A stretch of 64,000 nt of DNA, taken from NCBI GenBank assembly GCA_002372015.1, contig DFIA01000092.1, positions 47,187 to 111,186 on the forward strand, in the 5' to 3' direction. Every line of letters starts with the position of its first letter. The first letter of the stretch is position 1. Position numbers and translations under genes: made by a program. The DNA comes from Bacteroidales bacterium UBA3709 (GTDB lineage: Bacteria; Bacteroidota; Bacteroidia; Bacteroidales; UBA932). Below are positions 27,875 to 37,118 of the stretch, piece after piece. Under the pieces are notes generated by a model. That model made no database searches, was not told the origin of the DNA, and saw only the letters and a program-made list of their open reading frames with translations.

Positions 27875-28225
27875 ATGTATAGTGCGTTTGTTGTAATTAT
27901 TGTATTGGCAAGCATATTTCTTACCATAGCCGTTCTGCTTCAAAATTCTAAGGGCGGTGGGCTTGCTTCTAATTTTGCTGCTGGAAACCAAACATTTGGC
28001 GTTAGAGAGACTGCAAGTTTTTTGGAGAAGGCAACATGGGTATTGGCCGCAGTGGTAATAATAGTTAGCATAGCAGCATCTGCAACCATTTCCGGAAGCT
28101 CAGATACCAGAAAGTCTGATTTAACCAAAGAACTCCAGAAGAGTGCTCCTTCTAACAATGTGCCAACTTTTCCATTGAACACAACTCCGGAAAGCGCACC
28201 TCAGGATGCACCACCAGCAGAATAA
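27875..28225 (+). CDS. secG: protein translocase subunit SecG
   Basis: Small membrane subunit of the SecYEG channel. Two hydrophobic helices (about 4-23 and 51-70) flank the conserved LLQNSKGGGLASNFAAGNQ loop. The C-terminal Ser/Pro-rich tail extends it to 116 residues, usual for Bacteroidota. It is the last gene before a strong terminator. Confidence 0.92.
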   Translation: MYSAFVVIIVLASIFLTIAVLLQNSKGGGLASNFAAGNQTFGVRETASFLEKATWVLAAVVIIVSIAASATISGSSDTRKSDLTKELQKSAPSNNVPTFPLNTTPESAPQDAPPAE

Positions 28226-28270
28226 CGCCGAGCGTAACAAAAACGTAACAATTTTGTGTAAAGAATAAAG

Positions 28271-28315
28271 TCCTGATATTGAGTTGATAAAAGAATTTCA
28301 ATATCAGGATTTCTT
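28271..28315 (+). terminator. rho-independent terminator after secG
   Basis: Perfect 12-bp stem TCCTGATATTGA / TCAATATCAGGA with a 15-base loop, followed by TTTCTT. It closes the activator-lptE-TPR-secG operon. Confidence 0.75.
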
Positions 28316-28358
28316 AAAAATTCACTACTTTGTTATACAAAGAACATAGAGAAGTATA

Positions 28359-28366
28359 TATATTTG
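28359..28366 (+). promoter_or_regulatory. predicted -7 promoter element of the pspC-padR-pspC operon
   Basis: TATATTTG matches TAnnTTTG, about 130 bp before the first ATG. Just downstream the 14-bp sequence TGCAAAATACAAAG occurs twice (from 28369 and from 28386), a possible direct-repeat operator. Confidence 0.35.
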
Positions 28367-28495
28367 CAGTGCAAAATACAAAGTCTTGCAAAATACAAAG
28401 CAAAACCAAGTAATATTAGAATTATTATAGTATGAGCAGTTGCAAGAAATGTAACAATAAAAATTGTACTGAAAGGAAACAAATAAATATAAAAG

Positions 28496-29104
28496 ATGAA
28501 AGAAGTTGTTAACATTGCAATTGGCAATAAAAGCTTCACACTTGAAGTAGATGCCTTTAAGACCTTAAAGGAATATTTGGCTGCCTTTAAGACAAAGTCT
28601 TCTGTCGGAGTTCAGACAGAAGAAACTATGCAGGAGATAGAAGAAAGAATTGCAGAAATTTTATCTTCAAAGGTATCTTCTGTAAGAAATGTTGTGAATT
28701 TGACTATGGTAGAAGAAATTATTATTCAGCTGGGTATGCCAGACGGAACATCCTACTTTAACAGCGGGTCTGCTTCCGGCACGCAAAAGACTCAGACCAA
28801 CTCCAAGACCTATTCTCAGGCTTATTATCAAGAAGCAGAAGGTGAGCGAAAGCGTTTTTACAGAGATTTAGACAGTAACGTAATAGGAGGTGTTTGCTCG
28901 GGTCTGGGTTATTATATGAATATAGATCCTGTATTATTGAGAGTTATTTTGGTGGTGTTGTTTTTGGCAGGCTGCTCCGGGTTGCTCATTTATATAATTC
29001 TTTGGATAGTGGCTCCTGCTGCAAAAACACCAGCCCAAAAATGCGAAATGAGAGGTTGGCCTAAGACCGCAGAAAATATAGAAAAATTTACAAGGAGGGC
29101 ATAA
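28496..29104 (+). CDS. PspC-domain membrane protein (short paralog)
   Basis: 202 residues. The N-terminal cytoplasmic domain (VNIAIGNKSFTLEVDAFKTL to LGMP, about 3-85) is shared with the long paralog at 29504. A PspC domain follows (about 118-180), with RFYRDLDSNVIGGVCSGLGY and one membrane helix ending YIILWIVAPAAKTP. Phage-shock-type envelope-stress sensing is the family association. It is first in an operon with a PadR regulator. Confidence 0.88.
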   Translation: MKEVVNIAIGNKSFTLEVDAFKTLKEYLAAFKTKSSVGVQTEETMQEIEERIAEILSSKVSSVRNVVNLTMVEEIIIQLGMPDGTSYFNSGSASGTQKTQTNSKTYSQAYYQEAEGERKRFYRDLDSNVIGGVCSGLGYYMNIDPVLLRVILVVLFLAGCSGLLIYIILWIVAPAAKTPAQKCEMRGWPKTAENIEKFTRRA

Positions 29105-29106
29105 AT

Positions 29107-29487
29107 ATGGAAATAAAGGATAATATGAATACAATAGAGCTTCAGGTTAATGCAGAAAACATTAAGGCGCAAATGAGAAAAGGCGTGCTCGAATATTGCA
29201 TACTATCTATTCTCAGAAAAGGAGATTCTTATGCATCTCCACTGATAGCCGAATTAAAGGCTGCAAAAATGATAGTAGTAGAAGGAACCTTATATCCTTT
29301 GCTAACTCGGCAGAAAAATCAAGGATTGCTTTCTTATCGCTGGGAAGAGAGTCCGAGCGGCCCGCCAAGAAAATACTACTCGCTAACAGAAAAAGGCAAA
29401 CTTGCCTTGGAACTGATGGACGAGGCTTGGCAAGAAGTAATAAAAACAGTTGCCCTGATAAAGGACGGAATAAATATGTCTGAATAA
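29107..29487 (+). CDS. PadR-family transcriptional regulator
   Basis: Winged-helix repressor of 126 residues. The core QMRKGVLEYCILSILRKGDSY, the recognition region TLYPLLTRQKNQGLL and the wing PPRKYYSLTEKGK are typical PadR features. It lies 2 bp after one pspC gene and 16 bp before the next, so it is very likely the local regulator of this operon, perhaps autoregulatory. An alternative ATG at 29125 (MNTIEL) would shorten it by six residues. Confidence 0.9.
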   Translation: MEIKDNMNTIELQVNAENIKAQMRKGVLEYCILSILRKGDSYASPLIAELKAAKMIVVEGTLYPLLTRQKNQGLLSYRWEESPSGPPRKYYSLTEKGKLALELMDEAWQEVIKTVALIKDGINMSE

Positions 29488-29503
29488 AACGGAGGATTGT
29501 ATT

Positions 29504-31135
29504 ATGAGCATGGGAGAAACTATAAAAGTTAGTATAGGAGGTATATCGTTTGCCGTAACGAAAGATGCCTACGAAAGGCTTAGGGATTACCTGAATAATA
29601 TAGAGAAACATTATAAAGGAAAACCAGACGGAATAGAAATCTTCAACGATATAGAGAGTCGTATAGCAGAGCTGCTATTAGAGAAGAATACGATTGAAGA
29701 TGTGGTAGATTTGCAGCGTGCGGAGGTGGTAATAGATATAATGGGAGTTCCTACTCAGTTCTCTGAAGAAGAAACAGAGAATTTAAACAGAGACAGCGAA
29801 ACAGGCCCTCAAGAGTCTTTCAAAGAAGAAGCACGGCCCCTGCATAAAAGGTTGTATCGCGACAGATCAGACAGATTAATTGGAGGTGTATGCAGCGGTC
29901 TTGCCCACTACTTTAAATTTGACGCAACTATTCTTCGTATTATATTAGTTGCAATTTTCATGTTGAGCTTCATCGGCCGCCGCAGTAATGTATTTGATAT
30001 AGAACCTTTGGTGTTTGGGCTGCACTTCATAAGACTTGTGTGGAGGGTAATGGTGTTTGGATATATTGTTCTGTGGGTTGTGGTACCGTCTGCCAAAACA
30101 TATATGCAACGATGCCAGATGAAGGGAGTTCATCCCGGAGTACAGGGAGCAGAAGATTATGTAACCAAATCGCAAGGCAAAAGAGGGAGTGTTTTGGGGA
30201 GAATTTTCAAAGTATTTATCGGACTGGTTTTCTTATGTCTTGGTATGGGGCTTACAATAATATTTTCTTGGTGTATGATAGTACAACCTAATGTGTTTTT
30301 GGGTGCGTTTATAGACTGGCCGGAAATAGTATTTGCATCCCTATGCCTGTTTATTCCTTGCTTAGCCTTTCTCTATACCGGTATAGTTTTGACCTTCAAT
30401 ATAAACTGGCCAAAATTCAGGATAGGGTTATTGTTGTTCATTCTATGGCTGTTATCTCTGTTAGGTTTGATAGTAACAGGCAGTAATAAAGTATATAAGA
30501 TAGCAGGACTTCATAAGACATACACAGAAGAGAAATCTTTTCCTAAATACTACGATACCATGTATGTAGAATATGAACCTCTGCCAGAATATGTAGAAGG
30601 AAACTCTGTGGAATGGGAGGCCTTAACAGATAAAATAGCAGGAATTGTTAATAGCAATAATAGCAGGGGTTTTAAGAAATGGCGTATTACATGGAATGGA
30701 AAGCAAATAGGAACAACAAAAGAAGAAGGAGAGCATACAGTAACATGCGACGATTCCTATAGTAGATCGGAATATTATGTTTCTAAAGGAAGAAAACAAA
30801 AAAGAGTTTACGCTTTTTATCCTACCTTGCGTGTATTCCATAAATCATCTGCAACCATAGAAATGGATACAACGGTATCTGAAGAGCCGGCTATGAGAAG
30901 AGTAAAAGATACTACGGTGGTAGCAGATGTGCAAATAACAGAAACACAGTTACTATCAGACACCAAAAAGACGCAGGAAGGGCGAGGGCCAGAGATAGAA
31001 GTCAGGGATTCTCTGATAATAATGCGTCCTATGATAATTACAAAAAAGCAGAAATTCAGAGGCGAGTTACTTTCTGCCAAACTGAATTTACCAGACAGCA
31101 GTGTTGTTATTATAAAAAGTCCGAAGTACAAATAA
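29504..31135 (+). CDS. PspC-domain membrane protein (long paralog)
   Basis: 543 residues. The N-terminal domain (TIKVSIGGISFAVTKDAYER onward, about 4-85) is homologous to that of the short paralog, and PspC follows (about 115-195, RSDRLIGGVCSGLAHY). Several further membrane helices lie at about 235-260, 270-295 and 305-325. A long C-terminal domain extends outside or into the periplasm. The pair probably arose by duplication with extension. A role in envelope stress under PadR control is inferred from family and position. Confidence 0.85.
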   Translation: MSMGETIKVSIGGISFAVTKDAYERLRDYLNNIEKHYKGKPDGIEIFNDIESRIAELLLEKNTIEDVVDLQRAEVVIDIMGVPTQFSEEETENLNRDSETGPQESFKEEARPLHKRLYRDRSDRLIGGVCSGLAHYFKFDATILRIILVAIFMLSFIGRRSNVFDIEPLVFGLHFIRLVWRVMVFGYIVLWVVVPSAKTYMQRCQMKGVHPGVQGAEDYVTKSQGKRGSVLGRIFKVFIGLVFLCLGMGLTIIFSWCMIVQPNVFLGAFIDWPEIVFASLCLFIPCLAFLYTGIVLTFNINWPKFRIGLLLFILWLLSLLGLIVTGSNKVYKIAGLHKTYTEEKSFPKYYDTMYVEYEPLPEYVEGNSVEWEALTDKIAGIVNSNNSRGFKKWRITWNGKQIGTTKEEGEHTVTCDDSYSRSEYYVSKGRKQKRVYAFYPTLRVFHKSSATIEMDTTVSEEPAMRRVKDTTVVADVQITETQLLSDTKKTQEGRGPEIEVRDSLIIMRPMIITKKQKFRGELLSAKLNLPDSSVVIIKSPKYK

Positions 31136-31145
31136 AAACGAAATA

Positions 31146-31721
31146 ATGAAAATAGGAGTTTTTTGTTCGGCAAACCAAAACATCCAACCTTCTTACATTA
31201 AAGCCACAGAAGAATTTGGAAGGTGGATGGGGATGCACAACCACACCCTTGTATGGGGTGGTTGTGCTCTCGGTTTAATGAATAGTATAGGAGTTGGCTT
31301 TTTAGAAGGAAGGGCCCTACTCGGAACTTCAAAACCGGTAACCATGGGTAAGCTGATAGGAGTGGTGCCTGATATTATTGAAGAAAGAGGCAAAACGTTT
31401 CAGCAGACAGATTGCATCATAGACTGTAAGAACTTATCTGAAAGGAAAGATATTATAGCTGCACAGAGCGATATTCTTGTGGCACTGCCAGGTGGAATAG
31501 GTACTATAGACGAAATTTTTACCGTAGCGGCAGCTTCTACCATAGGATATTCTACAAAAAAAATAATTTTGTACGACATAGAGGGTTTCTGGATACCTTT
31601 GTTTGCGCTGATGGATCATTTGGAGCAGCAGGGTATGATGAGAGGCAACTATCGCAACAAATTTTTAAGAGCAGAAAATATAGAACAGATAACAAAACTT
31701 ATAGAAACTATAAAGGTATGA
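31146..31721 (+). CDS. LOG-family protein (TIGR00730 type)
   Basis: 191-residue Rossmann-like protein of the lysine decarboxylase-like/LOG family, whose studied members hydrolyse nucleoside 5'-monophosphates to base and ribose phosphate. Visible motifs are VWGGCALGLMNSIG and the diagnostic LPGGIGTIDE. It overlaps the nitrilase gene by 4 bp (ATGA). The bacterial physiological substrate is uncertain. Confidence 0.88.
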   Translation: MKIGVFCSANQNIQPSYIKATEEFGRWMGMHNHTLVWGGCALGLMNSIGVGFLEGRALLGTSKPVTMGKLIGVVPDIIEERGKTFQQTDCIIDCKNLSERKDIIAAQSDILVALPGGIGTIDEIFTVAAASTIGYSTKKIILYDIEGFWIPLFALMDHLEQQGMMRGNYRNKFLRAENIEQITKLIETIKV

Positions 31722-32524
31722 GAGTAACGTTATTGCAGCGTAATGTAATATGGGCAGACCCACAGAAAAATGCGGCAGCCAATACAGCTCTAATGGAATC
31801 TATTAAAGGTACAGACCTGTTCGTTTTGCCGGAAATGTTTTCTACCGGTTTTGCAACAGAACCAGATGGCATAGCAGAGCCGCTGAACGAGAAAGGAGAA
31901 TGCTTTACCCTCAAGTGGATGAAGCAGATGTCGGAAAAATTACAATGTGCCATAGCCGGAAGTGTGGCTGTAAAAGACCAAGACGGCAGATTCTTTAACC
32001 GTATGTATTTTGTTTCGGAGAACGGATGTTTTTCATACGATAAGCACCACTTGTTCACTTACGGAGGAGAAAATCGTCATTACAACTGTGGCGCAGAAAG
32101 AGTGGTGGTGTATTGGAAAGGAGTAAAGATTCTTCTTCAGGTTTGTTACGATGTGCGCTTTCCTGTATTCAGTCGCAATATGTTAGTAACAAACGAACAA
32201 GGTAATCAGGAGGCAGAGTATGACGCAATTATTTATGTTGCGAGTTGGCCTGCAAAACGCATTGTAACATGGCAGAAACTGCTGCCTGCAAGAGCAATAG
32301 AAAACCAGTGCTATGTGTTGGCTGTAAACAGAGTGGGAGAAGATCCTTCTTGCGGGTACGTGGGCGGAACTATGGTAATTGATGCAATGGGCAATATAGT
32401 AGCCAGTTGTCCCGATTCTGAAGAAGCCCACGTTTCATTTGATTTAGATATGGCGGCATTGGAGAAATTCCGTTCAAAATTTCCGGTTCTCAGAGATGCC
32501 GATGTTCATTTACCTCCTTTCTGA
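31718..32524 (+). CDS. carbon-nitrogen hydrolase (omega-amidase-like)
   Basis: Nitrilase-superfamily amidase of 268 residues. The Glu-Lys-Cys triad regions are LFVLPEMFSTGF, YDKHHLFTYGGE and LLQVCYDVRFPVFSR. Closest in feel to YafV/Nit2 omega-amidases, which hydrolyse alpha-ketoglutaramate or ketosuccinamate. No signal peptide. It is coupled to the LOG gene upstream and followed by a promoter-like element and a secreted hydrolase. Confidence 0.88.
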   Translation: MRVTLLQRNVIWADPQKNAAANTALMESIKGTDLFVLPEMFSTGFATEPDGIAEPLNEKGECFTLKWMKQMSEKLQCAIAGSVAVKDQDGRFFNRMYFVSENGCFSYDKHHLFTYGGENRHYNCGAERVVVYWKGVKILLQVCYDVRFPVFSRNMLVTNEQGNQEAEYDAIIYVASWPAKRIVTWQKLLPARAIENQCYVLAVNRVGEDPSCGYVGGTMVIDAMGNIVASCPDSEEAHVSFDLDMAALEKFRSKFPVLRDADVHLPPF

Positions 32525-32562
32525 AAAAATAACACTATCTTTACACAAAACATTAGCGCACA

Positions 32563-34125
32563 ATGAGAAAAATTTTTCTATCCTTTCTGCTTATAAGCTT
32601 GGCGGTGTTTTATTCTTCCGGCTTTGCTCAAGAAACAGACTTTCCTTCTGGAAAGTTTGATGTTAATAGAGATAGTGTTTATATTCCGTTTGAATTCCGG
32701 GGTGCATGGCTTTCTACCGTAGAGAGTATAGACTGGCCAAAGATTAAAATTTATCTCAATAGAAAGACAAAGCCCGATGGCTCTCTTGAGAGTTCTTCTG
32801 AAAGGAATCGTAGAATTATGATGCAGAGAGACTCTCAGAAGACAGCCTTGGTAAGCTTGATAACGAGCTTGAAACGTACTGGCTGTAATGCAGTTATGTT
32901 TCAGGTGGTTAGCAATACAGATGCACTGTATCCTTCAAAAATTTTACAGTGGGCACCAAGCCTTACGGATACTCCTGGTGCAAATCCGGGATACGATCCG
33001 TTGGCCATTGCGGTAAAGACAGCTCATTCTTTGGGGATGGAGATTCACGCTTGGATAAATCCACTTAGAATTGGTAAGGTAGATTTTCCTCGCAGAGAAG
33101 ATAATATCTGCTATGTAAACTCTCAGTATGTTCAGGAACACAAGGGAAGGCTTTATTGGGATCCCGGACAGGAATGGGTAAGACAATATCTCGCAGATCT
33201 TGCAACCGAATTGATGCAAAACTACGAGCTGGACGGATTGCACATAGACGATTATTTTTATCCGTCTGGCCTGAGAAACAACAAAGACAAGGCAAAAAAC
33301 GGAGAAAAAATTTGGAACGATGAGGCTTTGTTTGCAGAATTTGGTAAAGGTAAAACATTAGACGAATGGCGAGAGAGCAATATAGATGAAATAGTGAGAG
33401 TAATGCACGAGGCTGTTCATAAAGTGAAACCTAATGCTGTTTTTGGGGTGTCGCCGGCAGGAAGGCTCGTAAACACTCAAGGTTTATATGCCGATCCAAG
33501 GAATTGGGCAAAGCAAGGCACTATAGACTATCTGATACCTCAGATATACTGGCAGCACGGCCATGCCATAGCAGACTTTAAGACCGTATTAGACAGCTGG
33601 GCTGGTATTTTGGGAGATACTCCGGTAATAGTAGGTTTGGCGGCATATAGATACAAAAGCAAAGAATTTCCAGAATTTTCTGAATATGAAAAACAGGTAT
33701 TTGAATGCAGACAAGCTCCTTCTTTACCAGAACCACAAAGACAAAATGTGGTAGGAGAATGTTGGTTTACAGCCCACAATATAATTACCGATGAGTTTAC
33801 CGAAAAAATGCTGAATTCTTTTTATACAGAAGATGTTCTATCTCCTTTTTTAGGAAAAGATCCGGCTCCGTTGGCCAGCCCCGATATATTTAAGATGGGA
33901 CGGCATATCAGATGGAACGAAGTTCAGGGGGCTAACAGTTTTGCTGTGTATAAATTGGAGAAAACCGGAGAGAAAACAGCAGAAGGTGGTGTTGTGTGGA
34001 AGGCTAACCTTCAGAAAAAGTTATGGGGCTTTATTTACAAATGCAATGAGGGAGGGAATTACATAGTGTTGGCCTGTAAAGGGAATCGTTATTCTCAAAG
34101 AAGTAATGTGTTATATATAAAATAG
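32563..34125 (+). CDS. secreted DUF187 (YngK-like) glycoside hydrolase
   Basis: 520-residue protein with signal peptide (to FAQ at about 23). The GH10-like TIM-barrel domain of DUF187 shows FRGAWLSTVESIDWP at the start, VMFQVVSNTDALYPSK, MEIHAWINPLRIG, and LDGLHIDDYFYPSG. A short C-terminal beta domain follows (about 440-520). Family members act on cell-wall or other glycans; the substrate is not settled. A TATCTTTA element lies at 32536-32543, 20 bp before the ATG. Confidence 0.87.
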   Translation: MRKIFLSFLLISLAVFYSSGFAQETDFPSGKFDVNRDSVYIPFEFRGAWLSTVESIDWPKIKIYLNRKTKPDGSLESSSERNRRIMMQRDSQKTALVSLITSLKRTGCNAVMFQVVSNTDALYPSKILQWAPSLTDTPGANPGYDPLAIAVKTAHSLGMEIHAWINPLRIGKVDFPRREDNICYVNSQYVQEHKGRLYWDPGQEWVRQYLADLATELMQNYELDGLHIDDYFYPSGLRNNKDKAKNGEKIWNDEALFAEFGKGKTLDEWRESNIDEIVRVMHEAVHKVKPNAVFGVSPAGRLVNTQGLYADPRNWAKQGTIDYLIPQIYWQHGHAIADFKTVLDSWAGILGDTPVIVGLAAYRYKSKEFPEFSEYEKQVFECRQAPSLPEPQRQNVVGECWFTAHNIITDEFTEKMLNSFYTEDVLSPFLGKDPAPLASPDIFKMGRHIRWNEVQGANSFAVYKLEKTGEKTAEGGVVWKANLQKKLWGFIYKCNEGGNYIVLACKGNRYSQRSNVLYIK

Positions 34126-34157
34126 CACTACATTATACAGAATAATACAACAGACCT

Positions 34158-37118
34158 ATGAAAAAACTACTTAGGGTATTTCTTCTGCTTGTTCTTTTTT
34201 TTGGGGTGATGGAGCCGGTTGCCGCTGTTTTTGAAGAGCGCGATCTATACCAAACATTAAGAGTGTTAAGAGCAGAATTAAAGCACGTTTATAACAGAAC
34301 GGCAAAGGCTCGTGAGGCCATCAGAGCATCTCGTGAAAATCAGCAGAAGCAGATGATTGAGCTGATGGAAGATTGTAATGAGCTTTCTATTATTCTTTAT
34401 TCGCAAAAGCAGAACTTTATCTTTGACTTAACCTACGCACTTGAAGAAGTTTCTAAGAGGTATCGCACGTTTGCGCGCAATCGTCGTCCATTTGTTGATA
34501 TAATCACTCAAATGGATATAGAGATAGAAAGATATCAAAAACTTATATATACCCTAAAACGCATTCCTCCTGTTAGAATAGAAGAACTTGACAGCCTGCA
34601 TATAGAAGATTCTACTTTTATTATGGCAAGCAGGTTGCAAGAAGAAACACGCCAGTTGGTTGAAAAGAATTTAGGGGGCCGCTTATTGCAAGACCGCCGG
34701 CAAAAACCTTTGCAAGACAAAGCAGCTCCGGAACCTACATCAAAACCAAAAGAAATAATAAAAGCAGAGGAAGCTGCAAAACCAGAAATAACAGAAAAAA
34801 TAGAGGCAACAGATTCGGCTCAAACAGCGACCCCTGATTCTTTGGCCACAAATAATGATAGTGTTGTTTTTCAGCGACCAACCAAAGCCAGCGAGATAAT
34901 AAAGGCTATAGCCAATACAGTTTTTTCAGGTGATGTAGATAAAGACGAAAACGACGAAACAAAACAAGAGAAGCAAGAAATAGAGGCCGCCTTAGATTCT
35001 GTTAACCGAGAAAATGGAACACAATACACGTTTCTTCTTTCCGGCCAAGCCCTGCAAAATAGAGATAGTTGTTTGGTTTATTCTGAGGCTTTGCTCGCTG
35101 TTTATCAGGAGGCCCGAGAATCCATAATTGCAGACAGCGTAAACTATAATGCCACATGGGTTCAACTGCAAGAAGCGTATAATTACGCTCAAAACAGATA
35201 TTTGGAAGTACAGAGAAAGATATTCATAGAAGGACAGACAGGGTACTATTCTATATTGAAAAGATTTAAGAATAACTGGAGGAGAGTAAGGATGGATATG
35301 GCAGATAAGTGGGGAGCATCTTCCTATGCCAGCACAGGTGTAAGGAGCCAGTGGAGGCTACAGAATTTTATCAGTCTTGTTCTGTTTGTTTTATTCTATC
35401 TAATAATTTCTATAGGTTTAAGCCATCTGATAGTGAAGATATTGAAGCGGAAGGTGAAGTTCTTTAGAAGCGAAAGGTTCCGCAACCATGGGCAGTGTAT
35501 GGTATTGTTTATTATTGTGGTTGTTTTTGCCGTGGCTATTACTATAGCAATGATGTCTTCAGACCAGAACTTTATGAAGATGGGAACAAGGCTGTTGGTT
35601 GAGTTTGCTTGGTTACTGGCGGCTATCTTCCTATCTTTTGCCATTAGGCTTAAAGCAGATCAGGTAGGAGCCGGCTTGCGTGCGTATGTGCCTATTATGG
35701 CACTTTGCCTTATAATTATCTTTATAAGAATATCATTTGCTCCTAATAGCCTCATTAATGTAATATTGCCTCCATTGCTTTTAATTTTTTCTCTTTGGCA
35801 GGGGCGAGTGTGTCGTAAGCTAAGGGCCCGTCTTCCGTTTTACGATATGGTATATAACCTTATTACGCTTTTGGTTCTGTTGGCATCAACGGTAATGGCA
35901 TTTAGCGGATATGTTTTCTTGAGTATATTGGTGGTTATATGGTGGATATTCCAACTTACAGTTATTCAAACCATAACCGCAGCTTCGGATATGATAAAGT
36001 TGTACTATGAACATTATATGCTAAAGCGTAAAAAGGCTTATCGTATAAATCATAGTTTTCTGATAAACAAAAAGGTAAAGGGCTCTCATATAGAAGTAAC
36101 TTGGTTATATGATCTTTTACGCAAAGCTATACTTCCGGTAGCATCTGTATGGTCTATACCTATGTGTGTTTATATGGCCTCCAGGGTATTCGACCTATCT
36201 ATGATAAGCGTTTCGTTTCTGCAGCAAGATTTTCTAAACTATAAAGCATTACATCTTTCTGTAACAAAGATTCTAACGGCAATATCTCTGGCTTTTGCAT
36301 TTAATTGTATCTGTTATGTAGCCAAAGCTTTTTACAGAGTATATAAAATAAGATCTACCCTTGCCCGCACCGGCCAGAAAGAATTGCCGGAGAATATGAT
36401 AAACTTTACTTTATCAAATTCTATAATTAGTGTAATTGTATGGGGAATATATATAGTAACATGCTTTGTATTATTGCATATCCCGAGCACAGCCATAAGC
36501 ATTATAGGCGCTGGCTTGGCAACAGGTGTGGGTTTTGCGATGAAAGATGTTATCAATAACTTTTTCTATGGAGTTTCGCTTATGAGTGGCAGGCTGAGGG
36601 TTGGAGATTATGTAGAGTGCGATGGTATTCGCGGAGTAGTGGATAGCATAAATTATCAGAGCACGCTTATAGAAACAGAGCATGGTAGCATAATGGCTTT
36701 TCCAAACAGCAATCTGTACAATAAGAACTTTAAGAACCTTACGCGCAACAATGCCTACGAATTGTTGATACTGCCTGTTGGTATAAAATACGGCAACAAT
36801 GTAGATAATGTTCGCTCTTTGTTGAAAAAAGCTCTTATAAAGTTGAATGTCAAAGATAAATACGACAGAGACATCTTAGACTCCAAATATGGAATAGTGG
36901 TTCGTCTTTCCGAATTTGGCGAAAATAGTATAGTGTTAAAGGTGTATCAATATGTACTCGTTACAGAACGCTACAAATATGCAGCGGCTGCAAACGAGGT
37001 GATTTATAGCACCCTAAACAAGAACAATATAGAAATACCGTTCCCTCAGAGGGATATTTACATAAAGCGCGTTCCAGAAGAGAAAGAGATAGGAACAGTT
37101 CCTACTTCAGAACTTTGA
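34158..37118 (+). CDS. large mechanosensitive channel, MscS/MscK type
   Basis: 986 residues: signal peptide, a long helical and partly coiled periplasmic region with a Lys/Glu/Ala-rich linker (about 185-270), and roughly ten membrane helices (about 410-770). The MscS pore and beta domain shows GAGLATGVGFAMKDVINNFF, then GRLRVGDYVECDGIRGVV and MAFPNSNLYNKNFKNLTRN. It releases osmolytes under hypo-osmotic shock. The size and extra N-terminal part are like MscK/YbiO. Its end overlaps the end of the convergent kbl by 17 bp. Confidence 0.93.
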   Translation: MKKLLRVFLLLVLFFGVMEPVAAVFEERDLYQTLRVLRAELKHVYNRTAKAREAIRASRENQQKQMIELMEDCNELSIILYSQKQNFIFDLTYALEEVSKRYRTFARNRRPFVDIITQMDIEIERYQKLIYTLKRIPPVRIEELDSLHIEDSTFIMASRLQEETRQLVEKNLGGRLLQDRRQKPLQDKAAPEPTSKPKEIIKAEEAAKPEITEKIEATDSAQTATPDSLATNNDSVVFQRPTKASEIIKAIANTVFSGDVDKDENDETKQEKQEIEAALDSVNRENGTQYTFLLSGQALQNRDSCLVYSEALLAVYQEARESIIADSVNYNATWVQLQEAYNYAQNRYLEVQRKIFIEGQTGYYSILKRFKNNWRRVRMDMADKWGASSYASTGVRSQWRLQNFISLVLFVLFYLIISIGLSHLIVKILKRKVKFFRSERFRNHGQCMVLFIIVVVFAVAITIAMMSSDQNFMKMGTRLLVEFAWLLAAIFLSFAIRLKADQVGAGLRAYVPIMALCLIIIFIRISFAPNSLINVILPPLLLIFSLWQGRVCRKLRARLPFYDMVYNLITLLVLLASTVMAFSGYVFLSILVVIWWIFQLTVIQTITAASDMIKLYYEHYMLKRKKAYRINHSFLINKKVKGSHIEVTWLYDLLRKAILPVASVWSIPMCVYMASRVFDLSMISVSFLQQDFLNYKALHLSVTKILTAISLAFAFNCICYVAKAFYRVYKIRSTLARTGQKELPENMINFTLSNSIISVIVWGIYIVTCFVLLHIPSTAISIIGAGLATGVGFAMKDVINNFFYGVSLMSGRLRVGDYVECDGIRGVVDSINYQSTLIETEHGSIMAFPNSNLYNKNFKNLTRNNAYELLILPVGIKYGNNVDNVRSLLKKALIKLNVKDKYDRDILDSKYGIVVRLSEFGENSIVLKVYQYVLVTERYKYAAAANEVIYSTLNKNNIEIPFPQRDIYIKRVPEEKEIGTVPTSEL

